A DNA stretch of 64,000 nucleotides. It comes from Sesamum alatum. Its lineage: Eukaryota; Streptophyta; Magnoliopsida; Lamiales; Pedaliaceae. Every line of letters starts with the position of its first letter. Position 1 is the first letter of the stretch. This document shows, piece by piece, positions 24,501-36,959 of this stretch. The notes beneath the pieces were generated by a model. That model was given only the letters and a program-made list of their open reading frames with translations. It searched no databases and was not told the origin of the DNA. Made by a program: the position numbers and the translations under genes. Location: the NCBI GenBank assembly GCA_034509735.1, contig JACGWO010000005.1:29232479-29296478 (forward strand), written 5' to 3'.

Positions 24501-26315
24501 TTTATCATCATTATAATAATTTTAATTCGAACTGACAATTTTTAATTTATTTTCAAATTTGCACATCTAATTTTAGTATTAGAGTTTTCAAATAATTTCA
24601 ATAATTTAACACTAATAAAATTTATATTTTCACATATTTAATAATTTAGAGTTTTATATTTTATTTGATATATTATCTGATATTATTCTAAAATCATAGA
24701 AAAATTTAAATTAAATTACTATAATTTATTAATAAAAATATATTTTATTGGCGTCATGTAAATTTATTTATCATGTAAGAATGAACAATTATATTTCTTA
24801 GTGGAAGCGTTATTGATATAAATATTCGAATTTTCTATTACTTTCAATATTGTAATAATATATATATGACAAATATTCGTAAAATATTAAATGTGAAAAT
24901 ATTATTTGAAATAAAATTTATTACCTTTTGAGAAAAATAATTATTATTGACAAAAGACACATTGAATACCAAGAAAAGTAGTATTCTTTTAACACATAAG
25001 AATAAAAAGGTCTTTAATCAATTAAATTTGTTTTAAAAGTTTAATTTTTTTTCTCAAATACTAACCTAATTTAGCCATTATTATTATTTTTTTATCGACA
25101 CTATGATTCTATTATGATTTTTAATTTTTTTTTTAAAAAAAGTTTTTTCAAAAAATATAAGTTTTAGCAAACACTCCCGTAGTCGAGCACATGCTGTTTC
25201 TTTAGATTCATAATAGAGCACTCACCACTCAACATCATGAATGACAAGACAATCCAACCACGATATGTGATTTTCCATTTGTTTCGGTACATTTTTGTCT
25301 TTATCTCAACCCCATTTACATAATATATATTGATACTTGCAGCACATTTTTAATCTACCTTTTATTATATAATTTTTTTATCAAATGAAGCAATAACAAT
25401 TAAAGTTAATAAACTAAATTAATCTAAATATTTATGGATAGAAAATTATTAATAAAATTAATTAAAGAACAATTATTTATGAAAGAAATAAGTATAGTGA
25501 AGAACTTAAGTGCATTTTAGACAATTGATCATATTTTATTAATCATTATAGTTATTTTTAGGAGTGCATTAATTGTTAATAAATAATACATATATCTAAA
25601 TTAGGTCCTATTGTTTTTTTTAGAAGACCTATTGGGTTTTTTTTAAGTGTTAAGATTTTATTAGTCATAAAATATCATTTTTTACAATTTCATGCAATTA
25701 ATGAAAATATTACTTAATAATAAGTTCAATATGAGTTGTGTGTTTAATTAAGTCCAACTAGATCATATGTCTTATATGGTTTCTAATAGTTTCTAAATGG
25801 GTCTCATCATATTTATTTTTTATTAATTAATCAAATATTATTATTTTTTTATTTTTCAAAACTGATAAAGAATATTTTTTAATAATATTATGTAATTGAA
25901 GAAAAATACTACTATATGGTTATGACTATACACATAGTTTCTGTAATTTTTTTTTAAAAAAATTATATCAATATAATATTTTCTAAATAAATATATTTTC
26001 ACGTGGCTTATAAAAAGCACAACATACTTCTAATTTCTTGTAACTAATAAACTATTACTTCATTGATGTTCAACTCTGTAAAATCAACTCCAACGAAGTT
26101 GAATCGAGATTTTGATAAATAAAAAAATTTGGTGCAATATTATGATAAAATAATTACTAAAGGTTAATAATAAATAACTATATTTGATATTATAACAATA
26201 CACATAATTTACTAAAAATTAGAAAACACAATTTGATGTCACTGTTGAACTCAAATCGTTCCCATAACTTATATCGGACCCATTCATTTGAACCCATACC
26301 GACCACCTATGCCTA
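24501..26315. other. Intergenic, very AT-rich
   Basis: Long A/T tracts without any supported ORF, RNA gene or repeat pair. Nothing identifiable. Confidence 0.6.
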
Positions 26316-26420
26316 CTCATATTTAGGGGTGGCAACGGGGCGAGTTTGAGTGGACTTGGGACCCGTCCCGTCCCAATTATTTTTTAACCCCATCTTACCA
26401 CAAAACCTGCCGGGGCGGGT

Positions 26421-26674
26421 CACTACAAGAAAATAGTTTAATAGCAACGAAAAAATTTATCGCTGAAATCAGCAACGAGCTAATTAGCAAGTAAAATTCT
26501 CGTTGCTAATCTATACTACTTAATATATATTTTAAATAATTCATTGCTAAACTTCCTAGATCATTAGCAAGTAAATTTCTTATATTAAATAATGCATTAG
26601 CAACAAAAAGTTTACTTGCTAATTAGTTGGATGCTGATTTTTTTTCGTTGCTATTGGGCGTTTTTCTTGTAGTG
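26421..26674. mobile_element. CACTA MITE nested in the hAT-like element
   Basis: 254 bp with perfect CACTACAAGAAAA / TTTTTCTTGTAGTG ends and a 3-bp target duplication GGT on both sides, as CACTA elements make. The interior repeats 'ttagcaa' in both directions. It must be younger than the hAT-like host element. Confidence 0.9.
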
Positions 26675-26999
26675 GGTCTAACCTGGTAGACCCGGTTATT
26701 TTATTTTTTTATTCGTTGTATAAATTAAAAAAAAAAGAAAATTTAATATATCAATTACAAATAAAGTTGTTCATGATCTAAGTCAAAAAAGATTTTCAAG
26801 TATAAATAAAACTGTTCATAATAAAATAACCCAAACAATTCATATCGATTATACATTAGTAGCTACTTCTTCGTCCTCCTCATCGTTAAGTATTGTTGGA
26901 CAATTTTTCAATTCATCAATTGTTAAACAAGTATCTAATTATAAATAATTAAATAATATAATATTTTATTAATTATTTATTCTATCATGATAAAGTAAA

Positions 27000-27024
27000 A
27001 TATATATATATATATATATATATA
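27000..27024. repeat. (TA)n microsatellite
   Basis: About 12 uninterrupted TA units inside the hAT-like element. Confidence 0.9.
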
Positions 27025-27213
27025 AACGAGACGGGTTCAGGGTGGGTTCTTAAGGACCTGGGACCCTCCGAACCTGATCGGGTCCTAATTCTTAGGACCC
27101 GCTACCCCTTCCATCTTTAATTTTTTGGACCCGAATCCAGACCCATTCCATTAAAAATATATCCAAAATGAGTTTTATCGGGTTCGAATTGAATTACCAC
27201 CGCTACTCATATT

Positions 27214-28629
27214 TTGTGATTTTCTGAGGTTTCTTCATGGCGTGGAAAGTCACTTTGATTGAAAAAAAAAAAGTTTGTAGTTGGTGAGAGCCTTTTGTGT
27301 TTTTTGTCCTACTGAAATGTGATTAATTTATGAGGTGGATTTTTCATTATTCAAATGACAATTTCTTTAATAATTTTTGTCATTTTCAATAATTATAAAG
27401 TCAACATACGACTTCTCTGTCAAAACGTGAAATTCATTTACGGAAAGTAACAAAAGATAATAATTTTGAAAATGACCTGACTTGACCTAGGACTGAAATT
27501 TGTCCCAACACAAGTTTGTAGCTTGGATATCTTTGAATTTCTGACCTAATTCAATAATATCTGGCATTTTCTTTGTTGAATCAAGGCCCGTTCTTAATTA
27601 CCAAGGTCGATGCAGTCCGTGATAAATTTCTATTATTTTTCACGCATGGGGCCAAAATAAGTTATCTGTTTTTTCTTTTGAATTGGAAGTGCTGAACTTT
27701 GTTAAATGAACTAAAGCGATTACGATCAGTCATGTCGAATATCCATATCGAATAGAGACAATTACAACAATCATATTAACAATATCACATAAGATAATAC
27801 CTAACTATTACAGTTATAAATAATACCTACTATACCGTAACAACATCATCCCACGTAGGGTTCGGCCCATTTTTGAGCCTCTTGATTGATTTTATTTTAT
27901 TGTCACTCAATTTAGACATAGAATTACAAATATACCCTCATTTGAAATGAAAAAGTAATTGTAAAATCAATTAATTTTGGGCATCCGACGATTTTTCATA
28001 TACGTTATTCAGCCTCTATTTTTTTTTTTTGACTTTTTCCTTTTGTAAATCCCGACTCCTACGTAAATGGTCAAGGAAAAAGAAAAAAAGTGACGAAAAT
28101 TTAATGAAAAGTAGTTGGATGACGTTAAAAAATTAATTGGATCATATTTAAATATAATATATTATATAATTTATTTTAATTTGATTGTATTTAAATTTAA
28201 TTCAGCCGTTGTAGGAGCTGCTAATATGAGTTTATAAATTTAAAAATATCACAAAAATAGCAATAACGAAGTTTTCAATAATTAGTTTAAAAATTCTAGT
28301 AATGATCTAACTTTGTATTATTATGTTTAAAGAAAATGAGTGAGGAGTTAGTGATATTTATGTTTTGAGTAAGATTATATTTTTTAAAAATAAAGTATTT
28401 ATTCAAAAACAGAAAATCTTATTTTATGACATTTTTGTTGTAAATAAATATTATTTTTACCATTTTATTATGATACTGGATAAAATAATAATTTGTGCGA
28501 AAATATGAACAGTATGGTAACAAAAAATTCATACTTAAAAATCATCAACTTTATCTTACAATGTAAAAAATAATTCACTTTATAGATTTACAGATCAAAT
28601 AACTAAATCAATGTTTACATCATTGGATA
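27214..28629. other. Intergenic, AT-rich
   Basis: No supported gene or RNA. No repeat partner recognised within the window. Confidence 0.55.
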
Positions 28630-28898
28630 AAAGGGATTAATGCAATTTACCCCTGTGATATTATAAATGAGCAAATTACCCCCTTATGAAAAAAATTTAG
28701 CAATTTACGCCTCTGTGTTTTCCAAAACAAAGCAATTTACCTCCCTGCGTAGGGAGATAAATTGCTTTGTTTTGGAAAACACAGAGGGGTAAATTACTTT
28801 ATTTTAAAAAATACAAGGGGGTAAAATGCTATTTATTTTTTTATAGGGGGTAATTTGCACATTTGTAATATCACAGGGGGTTGCTTGCACTTTTTCCT
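28630..28898. mobile_element. Fold-back (hairpin) MITE
   Basis: The whole element folds back on itself. The central arms 28710-28746 and 28751-28787 are nearly perfect 37-bp inverted copies around a GCGT loop (…ACCTCCCT-GCGT-AGGGAGAT…). The outer arms 'aatttacccctgtgatatta' and 'aatatcacagggggttg' continue the pairing. Read-through transcripts would form a long hairpin. Confidence 0.85.
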
Positions 28899-29133
28899 TG
28901 GATAAAACTAGGATATTTATCTTATTCAACATTTTTATTTAAACGGCCCAATTCACCACTTTTTTTATTTACAAAAATAAACGACCCCTTACTTTTGTTT
29001 TTAGACCAGTCAGTTATTTACCTAGCTAGCCAGATACAATGGAGGAAAATGAGTTATTTTAATTAGCCTAAAAGGGTACCACTTGCAATCCGAACGAGGC
29101 CATGTGTTGGGCTCTTTCCTTCTATTTATCTTA

Positions 29134-29623
29134 GGGTTAATTGCAATTTTCGTCCTGTAATTATAGGTATTTTGTGTTTTGGTCCTTTAAGTTTTTAGGG
29201 TTACAAAATAGTCCTTAACTTTTTAGTTAATTGCATTTTTCGTCCTGTAATTATATGTATTTGGCGTTTTGGTCCTTTAAGTTGCTAGTGTAAGAAAATA
29301 GTTTTTTAACTTTTCAATTTTCGCGATTTTCGTCCTCTGGTCGCTCGATTTTTTAAAACTTGGCGGAACAATGGCACGCGATGAGGTTGATTGTCTTCTT
29401 GAGTGATACCACATTCAGGCATCGCCGCTTCTTCTAGCGAGTTTAAAAGCCTCACGTGTGAATTGTGTCCATTATTCCGACGAGTTTTAAAAAATCCGGC
29501 GACCAGAGGACGAAAATCGAAAAAATTAAAAAGTTAAAGGACTATTTTGTTACACTAGCAACTTAAAGGACCAAAATGCCAAATACATATATATAATTAC
29601 AGGACGAAAAATACAATTAACCC
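29134..29623. mobile_element. MULE-type MITE with 10-bp target duplication
   Basis: The ends GGGTTAATTG and CAATTAACCC start inverted arms of about 130 bp carrying 'ttcgtcctgtaattata' and 'tggtcctttaagtt'. An identical 10-bp duplication ATTTATCTTA flanks it (29124-29133 and 29624-29633), within the 9-11 bp range of Mutator-like elements. The left arm contains an internal second copy of its first ~90 bp. It is non-coding. Confidence 0.9.
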
Positions 29624-29633
29624 ATTTATCTTA

Positions 29634-31670
29634 TTTCTCCTCAAACCTTCTCTTGGTCGGCATTGTGCGGCCGGATGTGGTGGTGGGTGGCCGATGGCCA
29701 CATCTAGGCCAAAGGCGGGGCGGAAGTCGTCTACTTGGTCGAAGAAGACGACTTGGAGAGTTGGGTTTCTATCTTCTATTTTTAAAGTTTTTATTTTTTT
29801 GGGGGAAAACTAATTTAGAAAAAGGCCCAAAAAAACCTAAAAATATCCTACAAAAATGCTAAGAAAAAAGAAAATTTTTGCTTGAAAATTTCTCAGAAAA
29901 GAAGAAAAAGTTACCATTAATTTGACAGGTAGTTTGTCTTTTATAGGGGCAAATATGTAAGATAACATTTTAATCACTTGTCTCATATTTATTAATAAAC
30001 ATGAAACTGTAATAATCAACCATATTGTGACAAATAAATTAGCAAATAGTAAATAAGTTGGTACTTGGATAATCGTATTCTACTATGTCACCAAGATAAT
30101 CATGACTTAATTTAAATGGACATTACCCCATAACATTTAGTAAATATGGCCTATGTAGATTATATGGATTTTATGAAGTTGGAATAATTTTAGTTACTTA
30201 TATGATTGGGGAGTATTGACTGTTATACATGAATAGTTGTAATTATTTAGAAATACAGGTCCTGAGTCATTCGAATAAGATTTTAATATTTCCTTGAAGA
30301 GAAAGCTTTTAGAATTTATAATTATATGATGTAAAACAAGAGATAGATGCATTTTGGGAGCGTTTGAATAGCCGAAAGTCGAAAGTATAATGCTTTAATT
30401 GCGTGGTTTGATGGTGAAACTTCAAACAACCATAACTATTTTGATCCTTAAAGAGTTACAGTGCAATTAACCTATCATTGTGATCATCTTTTCGAGGAGA
30501 ATATAAACTGTACCACTATTGTCATGGGGAGCCACCATTCTCGAGAAATTCCATAATGTCAACCACTGTTCGGACATTTTTTTTTAATTTAGTTGTTTTT
30601 AGTTAATTTTCATATTTTCTATAGTTGTCGTTTGGGCCTCATATTTTACCAAGTTAGTGTTGGGACGTTAGAGTATTTTTGGGCCAAATTTCGTAAGTAT
30701 TTGAGATAGTCCAAAATTTAGCCCGTTTGAAGCTCTTTTGTTTACCTAGGTTATCAGCAAACTCTATTATGGGAAATTCATTCAAAAATAAATTTATTTA
30801 TTTCAATTTGAGTTATCAGGATATTCAGATGACGTGCTATCAAAATAAAACTCTATTTAGAAATTTTATTGATTAATGGAGATGACGTGATATCATGCGA
30901 CTTGTGTTTTATGTGATACTATTGATGATGTGACATATTATACGAGTTGAGAATTGTGAAATATGATTGATGATGAGATATCATATGAGCTATGAGCTGT
31001 GTGATATCGAGGAAACAAAAGATATTGTGATTGAGGTGATGATGCCGGCAAAGACCATTAACTGATGCATTCCAGCTTTAGTAAGCAAGGCTCTAAGAAA
31101 ATAAATAATAACCTTTGCTATATTATGCTAATGGATTGAAATATGATTGTTAGTATGTGTTACTTCTTAAATTTATTGTGATTGCATGGGGAATTTCTGT
31201 TGGTTCGTGTCATTGTATGAGAATTGTGAACATGCATATGTGTATATATGTATAAGTAGCTATACTTATTGAGTGGACAACTCATTTCTTACCACACATA
31301 TTTCAGGTTTTAAGTACAGTGACTAGCCAAAGGGTGAATCATAACCCGATCATTAGTATTACTAGGTGGATCAATAATGATATCTTGAGTTGAGGGCTAG
31401 AGCTATAATTATATAGATATTAAGCTTTTAGTGGTTTTGTATTTTAAGTTTGTAATAACTAGAAACTTCACCTATCTCTTTTCTTTATGTTCATAGATGC
31501 TACAGTTGAGGACTAAACAATATTTTGATGACGTATGTCATTTTGTGATGTTTATGTAATATATTGGAAAAAATAGGAATTATCTTTGAATTCAAGATAG
31601 TCTTTTAAAAAGGTTATTCATTTTTCTTTGGAATATCTGGAGTGCATTAGCGAGTCCCATAGAGAGTATG
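29634..31670. other. Intergenic with probable LTR debris
   Basis: A short GC-rich patch (29655-29760) gives an Arg/Gly-rich frame without a domain. Bases 31200-31500 ('attgagtggacaactcatttctt...tttcaggttttaagtacag') resemble a decayed plant LTR end. No gene can be supported. Confidence 0.45.
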
Positions 31671-32522
31671 TTCCAGGGCCCCGTTTGGTTCGTGTGATAG
31701 GATTAGGTGTGATGTGATTAGGTGAGATAGGAAATTGAATGATAATTAATCCTATCTTAGATTATATGTTGTTTGGTTTGAGATATTATATGCAGGATAT
31801 CCTATGTGATAATATAATTTGGCGTTTGGTTGAAGGGATTATAAAAGATTAATTAATTGTAAAAAGACTATTAAGGGTATCATATTTCAAGTTATTTACA
31901 TTTTATATTATACCTTGTGAATGGTTACAAAAAATAAAATAATAAAAACCTCTAAATTATTTATTGAAATACAATCACTTCATATAAAATCAATTTGTGA
32001 ATATTTTCTTTTTTCTATATTTATATGAAATAGTGTTTCAAAATTCATATTCAATTTATTTAATTATTTAAAACTCAAATATTTTTAAAAATTGGCAAAA
32101 AAGAAAGAAGTGCCATTTTTCATAATATTTCATTATGATTATAATTTGAAATACATTTTTTTTATCATGCAAGTAATTCCCAAAAAACAAACACGGTAAA
32201 ATTTAAAAAGTCAAAAGTATTTTTGAAATTTTATATGTATTTAAATAATTGTCTATTTGTTCACACCTTAATATCATCTTTACGGATAACAACTTGATAC
32301 GTAATCTTCTTTTCTTACCATTCAAATGTTTTTTTATAAAATTTGATTTGATACGTAAAATCTTTTTGTTGTTAAATAGGATTTTATATGATTTTCATTA
32401 ACACTTTGATGTTGTCACGTCACCATTTTTCCTTTCTATATAAAGAGTTTCAAACTCATACTGCAAACATAAACTTGAAAGTATTTGAGTTAAATCGTCA
32501 CGTACAAAGAAAATTATCTAAA

Positions 32523-33329
32523 ATGGCGAATTGGAGGGTTGAGCAATACCAAGAGATTTTTTTTCTACAATGCCAAGTGGACGAAGAGCATCGACAAAGC
32601 ATTTATTGAGGTACTAGTAGAAGAAGCCAGAAGAGAAAATGTGAGTCATGGCGAAGCAGCATTCCATGCAATTCAGAAGGCTCGTGGGGTGGTGAATGAT
32701 ACATTTGGCACGTCATTTAACTATAACATTTGTCAGACACGGTTCGAAAAGCTCAGACGACGATATAACATTTTTAAGACAATTTTGGACACCGTTGGAG
32801 TTGTTTGGGACCGAGAGAACAACATAATTCATGCCCTGCCATGTCACTGGGATGATTGGTGTAAGGTGAAAATCTCTTTCTTAAATTTCATTCATTGCAA
32901 GCTTGGCACGATTTTTAACTCATACTCCATATTTTTTTTAACGTATAGGACATGGAGTTAAGTAAAGCTTACTTGTATGGAGGGGATCCTGATTACGATG
33001 CACTTAATATCATATTCAAAGAGGAGTTCGATCGTGAAGCGTGGGGTTCAAACCCGACAGTGATTAATATTTCCAGTGACACTGACAGTGTAAACATTAT
33101 GCATCACAATATGGTAATTGATTTGACCTCAAATGAGGATGAAGTACAGAGTAACATCATAGTCGTAACCTCTGACGATGAAGATCATAACCTCCCTTCT
33201 GATGTGGGGTCTAGTAATGTTCCGACGCCCGTCTATAATTTTGGACCTTTCGGAGTTGCGAACCTTACCAATTTTCGTCCTAAAATATTAGACAGAAAGG
33301 GCAAAAAGAAAGTTCGTGCCTCGAAGTGA
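32523..33329 (+). pseudogene. Myb/SANT-like DNA-binding protein, one homopolymer frameshift
   Basis: Two exons, 32523-32865 and 32949-33329, with a GT-AG intron of 83 bp. They would encode about 240 residues. From residue ~15 the frame reads NAKWTKSIDKAFIEVLVEEA, ...FNYNICQTRFEKLRRRYN and GVVWDRENNIIHALPCHWDD, the three-helix Myb/SANT-like (Myb_DNA-bind_3) domain of plant transposon-linked proteins. Exon 2 is acidic and Ser/Asp-rich and ends in a Lys/Arg-rich KGKKKVRASK. The ATG at 32523 is out of frame with the domain by one base, because of a run of 8 T at 32557-32564 where 7 would keep the frame. It lies inside the Harbinger element, opposite in orientation to the other two genes. Confidence 0.75.
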
Positions 33330-34091
33330 AGCAAGGAACAACGGTCTAAAATAATAGAGAAATTTGATTGTCTAGCAATTTCAAATTAAGTGAAAACAAA
33401 GTTTATTGTAGTATTTCTTTTAAATGCAATTTTAATTCGAATATTATGGTTAATTTTTTTGTTTTTTAGCTTAAGGTGCATGAAAACGCGTACAAACATA
33501 TTAAATTGGATGATAAACACAATAAATTGTAACAATAAACACGAAAACTCCCAAGTGTGAAAGTGAAAACTCCTGAATTTTCATTTGAATACTAATATTT
33601 GCTGACAACTTTTATGAAATAAATCACTAATGAATGGCAATGCATGCAGCCTGTTCAATCCAAATCGGTGTTGCAACAGATAGACTTAGATCACTTCATT
33701 TTATACAATAACATCCATTTTGTTTAAGGATAATTGAATTATCTCTAGCGCTGCATATTTTTCTAGCTTCGGTCATTTCTTTATTGCTAAATTTGCTATA
33801 ATAACTCTTGTTTTAGGACTTGTGCAAGTTGCTGTTCACTGCGCTTTGCATGTAGGACTTCGATCAGCATCACAGAGTTACTCATTTTATAAGAGAAGCT
33901 AAGAAATATTTAAATATATTGGTAAAAATAAGTCTATAAGAATAAATAATAAAAGATTCAAGAATCCCTTTACCTAGTGAAAATGATATTAACATAAAAT
34001 TGTAAACAACATCGTCCTTTAATAACAGAACTCAACATAAAATGTTTAAAATTAAATAATGTTTCAATCCAAATAAACCAACACCATTTCA
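33330..34091. other. Harbinger interior between converging genes
   Basis: AT-rich and non-coding. It lies between the 3' ends of the plus-strand and minus-strand Myb/SANT genes and probably holds both of their polyadenylation regions. Confidence 0.5.
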
Positions 34092-35090
34092 TCATAGCAT
34101 CATTTGAACAAACTCAAACTTCTCTTCATCAGGGAGACTGAAAAATAAATCCAGGTACTCTGTATTCTTCACAATCTGTTTGGAGATAGCTAACTTTTGT
34201 TGCATTGTAAGGCCAGCAATTTTTCCAACTTCAGCATAAACCTCTTTTCTTGCATTTGACACATCGTACTCATACCCTATTCTTTTCGCAATGTCCCCCA
34301 ACCTCTTATCCGTGTTCGTGCAAAATGTATCTAGCAATTTGACGACTGGATCATTATGGTCTAACGATTTTCTTTTCTTACCCTTTCTCTTCCTGGTTGG
34401 ATCGCACGCACTTGATGGCTGACAGACAGAATTATTCTCAGTATCGTCTCCAAACCCCTCGGACATATCCTGCAATTCCATATCTTGAATAGGAGCATTT
34501 GTATTGACATTATTAGCTTGTCGTCCAGCAGCAGCCCAATCCTTTCCAGTCACCCCTGTTGCACGATCTTTACCAAATATCTCTAGCCAATCCGGATAAA
34601 ATGGCCAGGACTTGAAACGCATATTTTTTGCAGCAGCATCAATCTACAAAACAGTAGGAACAACATCTCAAAACAATACAAATAAAACATATAGGCCAAA
34701 CACACAAAAAAGATTAGAGATTATATTCACCTTAAGCATGTTTGCCCACGCATCATCGGTTGCTTCAATCATCTTGGTTGTTTCGTTCCAACCAATTCCA
34801 GTTTTACCCAACATAGTTACTAAGGAGGAATAACTTTTTTTCCAAACGTGTATTTTGGAATTTATATGAGGTGTGCCTTTGAGATCAGTACCTGGAAAAT
34901 GTTTAGCCATTGCTTGCTCTAGAACTTGTAAATAGCCCACTCTAAATCCATTTTCGGCCTTCCAACCATTAGCAACAATCTCCTTCAGACATAAAATTAA
35001 GACTTCCTCCTCTTTTTGACTCCAACTACGTCTACACCCAATGTTTTTCTTTTGACCCATCGTTACTTCTTGGGTGCTATTTGCATCCAT
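34092..35090 (-). CDS. Harbinger ORF1: Myb/SANT-like DNA-binding protein
   Basis: Two exons on the minus strand, 35090-34731 and 34643-34092, joined in phase across an 87-bp GT-AG intron. They give about 303 residues without a stop. The N-terminal half carries RRSWSQKEEEVLILCLKEIV, HINSKIHVWKKSYSSLVTML and GIGWNETTKMIEATDDAWAN, the Myb_DNA-bind_3 fold. A DFYPDW-like segment (KSWPFYPDWLEIFGKDRATG) follows. A basic stretch RKRKGKKRKS could be a nuclear signal. The C-terminus (…FFSLPDEEKFEFVQMML) resembles plant proteins of this class. In PIF/Pong systems such a protein binds the transposon ends with the transposase. It lies just downstream of the transposase on the same strand. Confidence 0.88.
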
Positions 35091-35371
35091 GTTACTACAA
35101 CAACATTAAAAAATAAGTACTGACATAAACAATCAATGATACAATAAGTTGTCAATTGTAAACGAATAAGTACCATAGAAGCTTCCAGACAATGGTGGAA
35201 TATTTACATCATTGTAGAAGTGAATACAGAACCAAACATGAATGAAAAAAAAAAAAAAAAACCATAACACGAATGAAATGTAGTACTCATGTCAAGATAG
35301 AAGTCCATACAGAACCAAATAGTCTCTAACATAGAATTCAAAGTCTACTAAATACAATTCACACAAAAAAT

Positions 35372-36788
35372 TCATTCAAACAAACGCCGTGATCTCCATT
35401 CATTAAACATGTTGTTGGCCAACTCGTCTCTCCAATTGGACCACTCAGGTGTGGACTCCACATTGTCGATGACATTAATGTTTTCATCTTCATGGTCTAA
35501 CGCCAAGTTCTCAACATCAAGAAGGTGCTCAATAGGATCAATATCCATCTCTAACCTTATAAAGTTATGAATAAGACAACACGCCAAAATAATGTCATTT
35601 TGAATATTAATAGGATAATACATTTTGCTTCGTAATATTCCCCAACGCATTTTTAAAAGACCAAAAGCTCTTTCTATAACATTCCGCGCTCTTGAATGAG
35701 TCATATTAAAGAACTCTTTATAATTCTGCGGCGCTCGACGACCATCACCCCACTCGTCCAAATGATATCTCACACCTTTGTATGGAGTTAAAAACCCTTC
35801 CGCATTGGTGTATCCATTATCACAAAGGTAATAGTTGCCTGTCACGTAAAAACAAGGCAAAACTATTTAATTCATAACTATAATCTATGTTGGGACAAAT
35901 GCAAGTGGTGTAATGTAACAATACCCTTAGGCACTTTTAACCCTTGGTTTCTAGTGACAGCATCTCGTAAAACTCTAGCATCAGCAGCTGATCCCTCCCA
36001 CCCAGTCAAAACATAAGTAAATTTCATGTTTCGATCGCACACTCCTAGCATGTTAACTGCCACGTCACCTTTCCTTGTCCTATACCTTGGTTTGTCAATT
36101 TGGCGTACCAACACATTGATGTAGGTACCGTCTAATGCACCTAAACAACCCTATTCAACACAAAAATGAGGGGAAAAAAAAAGGGGTCACATAAATTTAT
36201 CACATCTACATAAAAACGTCTAAATACACGACCTATTCCAAACATTAACTATGATGGTTACCTTAAAATTTTTCCATCTACTGAGATTGCAGTCATCCGT
36301 GACCGGTTCAGGTTCAGGGACAAGATTTCGATGGAGCTTCAGAACAGCATTAAGCACAGCATGGAAGTAGAGGCTAACCGTTTGCCCAGATCGTATGAAG
36401 TCGTGCTTTACTATTCTATTTTTTTTGTGGTGTGCTAATATGGAAAGAAACATTGCTACTTTTTTTCGTTTATCCTGACACACCTAGATGGTTTTAATCC
36501 ACCAACATGTTCTAATAAATAACAGAAACGCAAAAATGCACTTCTTGTCATTCTCAAATTAATGATACATGCATCATCAGTAACATTGATAATTCGTTTC
36601 AAATGATTTATTTGTTTAGGAATCCTAGTACCCATAACATATCTAACTAGTGCTTCTCTTTGCCTACGCCTCCTTCTATTATTGTCGTTCCTTAATAGGC
36701 ATAATATTAAATTAAAAAACACTACACATTCATGCATAATTTCTTCTAAGACCATGTATATCTCGACTTTTTTCCTTGAAAGTTCCAT
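35372..36788 (-). pseudogene. HARBI1-type DDE transposase, one frameshift
   Basis: Inferred exons 36788-36262, 36150-35925 and 35838-35372, with GT-AG introns and consistent phases, giving about 406 residues, a normal size. The DDE_4 triad is visible: Asp in GALDGT, Asp in [12 protein letters not shown] and Glu in NVIERAFGLLKMRWG. YLCDNGYTNAEGFLTPY and a FLSILAHHKKNRIV helix-turn-helix-like part also fit. The frame breaks once, at a run of 7 T (36460-36466 on the plus strand, A on the coding strand), where one more base would restore it. An assembly error in this homopolymer is possible. The start Met (36788) is a best guess; further upstream Mets exist in the same frame. Confidence 0.85.
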
Positions 36789-36959
36789 TCCAATGAAAAT
36801 CTGGCATACAGGAGGTAAAATATAATTAAGGACAGTCCCAACATTTCTTTGCAAATATACAAGATAAAAATACATATTACAAGATAAAAATATACAAGAT
36901 AAACGCAACTCTGTATGTTTTTTTCTCATCCGTATAAGGCAAAGTATCATGTATTTCCA

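Larger units (their letters stand above)
26324..27205. mobile_element. hAT-like MITE with perfect 8-bp target duplication
   Basis: The ends TAGGGGTGGCAA and TTACCACCGCTA are inverted with two mismatches. The flanks are an identical 8-bp duplication CTCATATT (26316-26323 and 27206-27213), the size hAT transposase makes. The element has GC-rich ends ('acccgtcccgtcccaatt'; 'gggtcctaattcttaggaccc') and no coding region. A CACTA MITE is nested at 26421-26674. Confidence 0.88.

Noticed and set aside
29653..29862. Arg/Gly-rich frame on the plus strand
   Set aside because: Short GC-rich patch in AT-rich DNA, no homology pattern, no start context.
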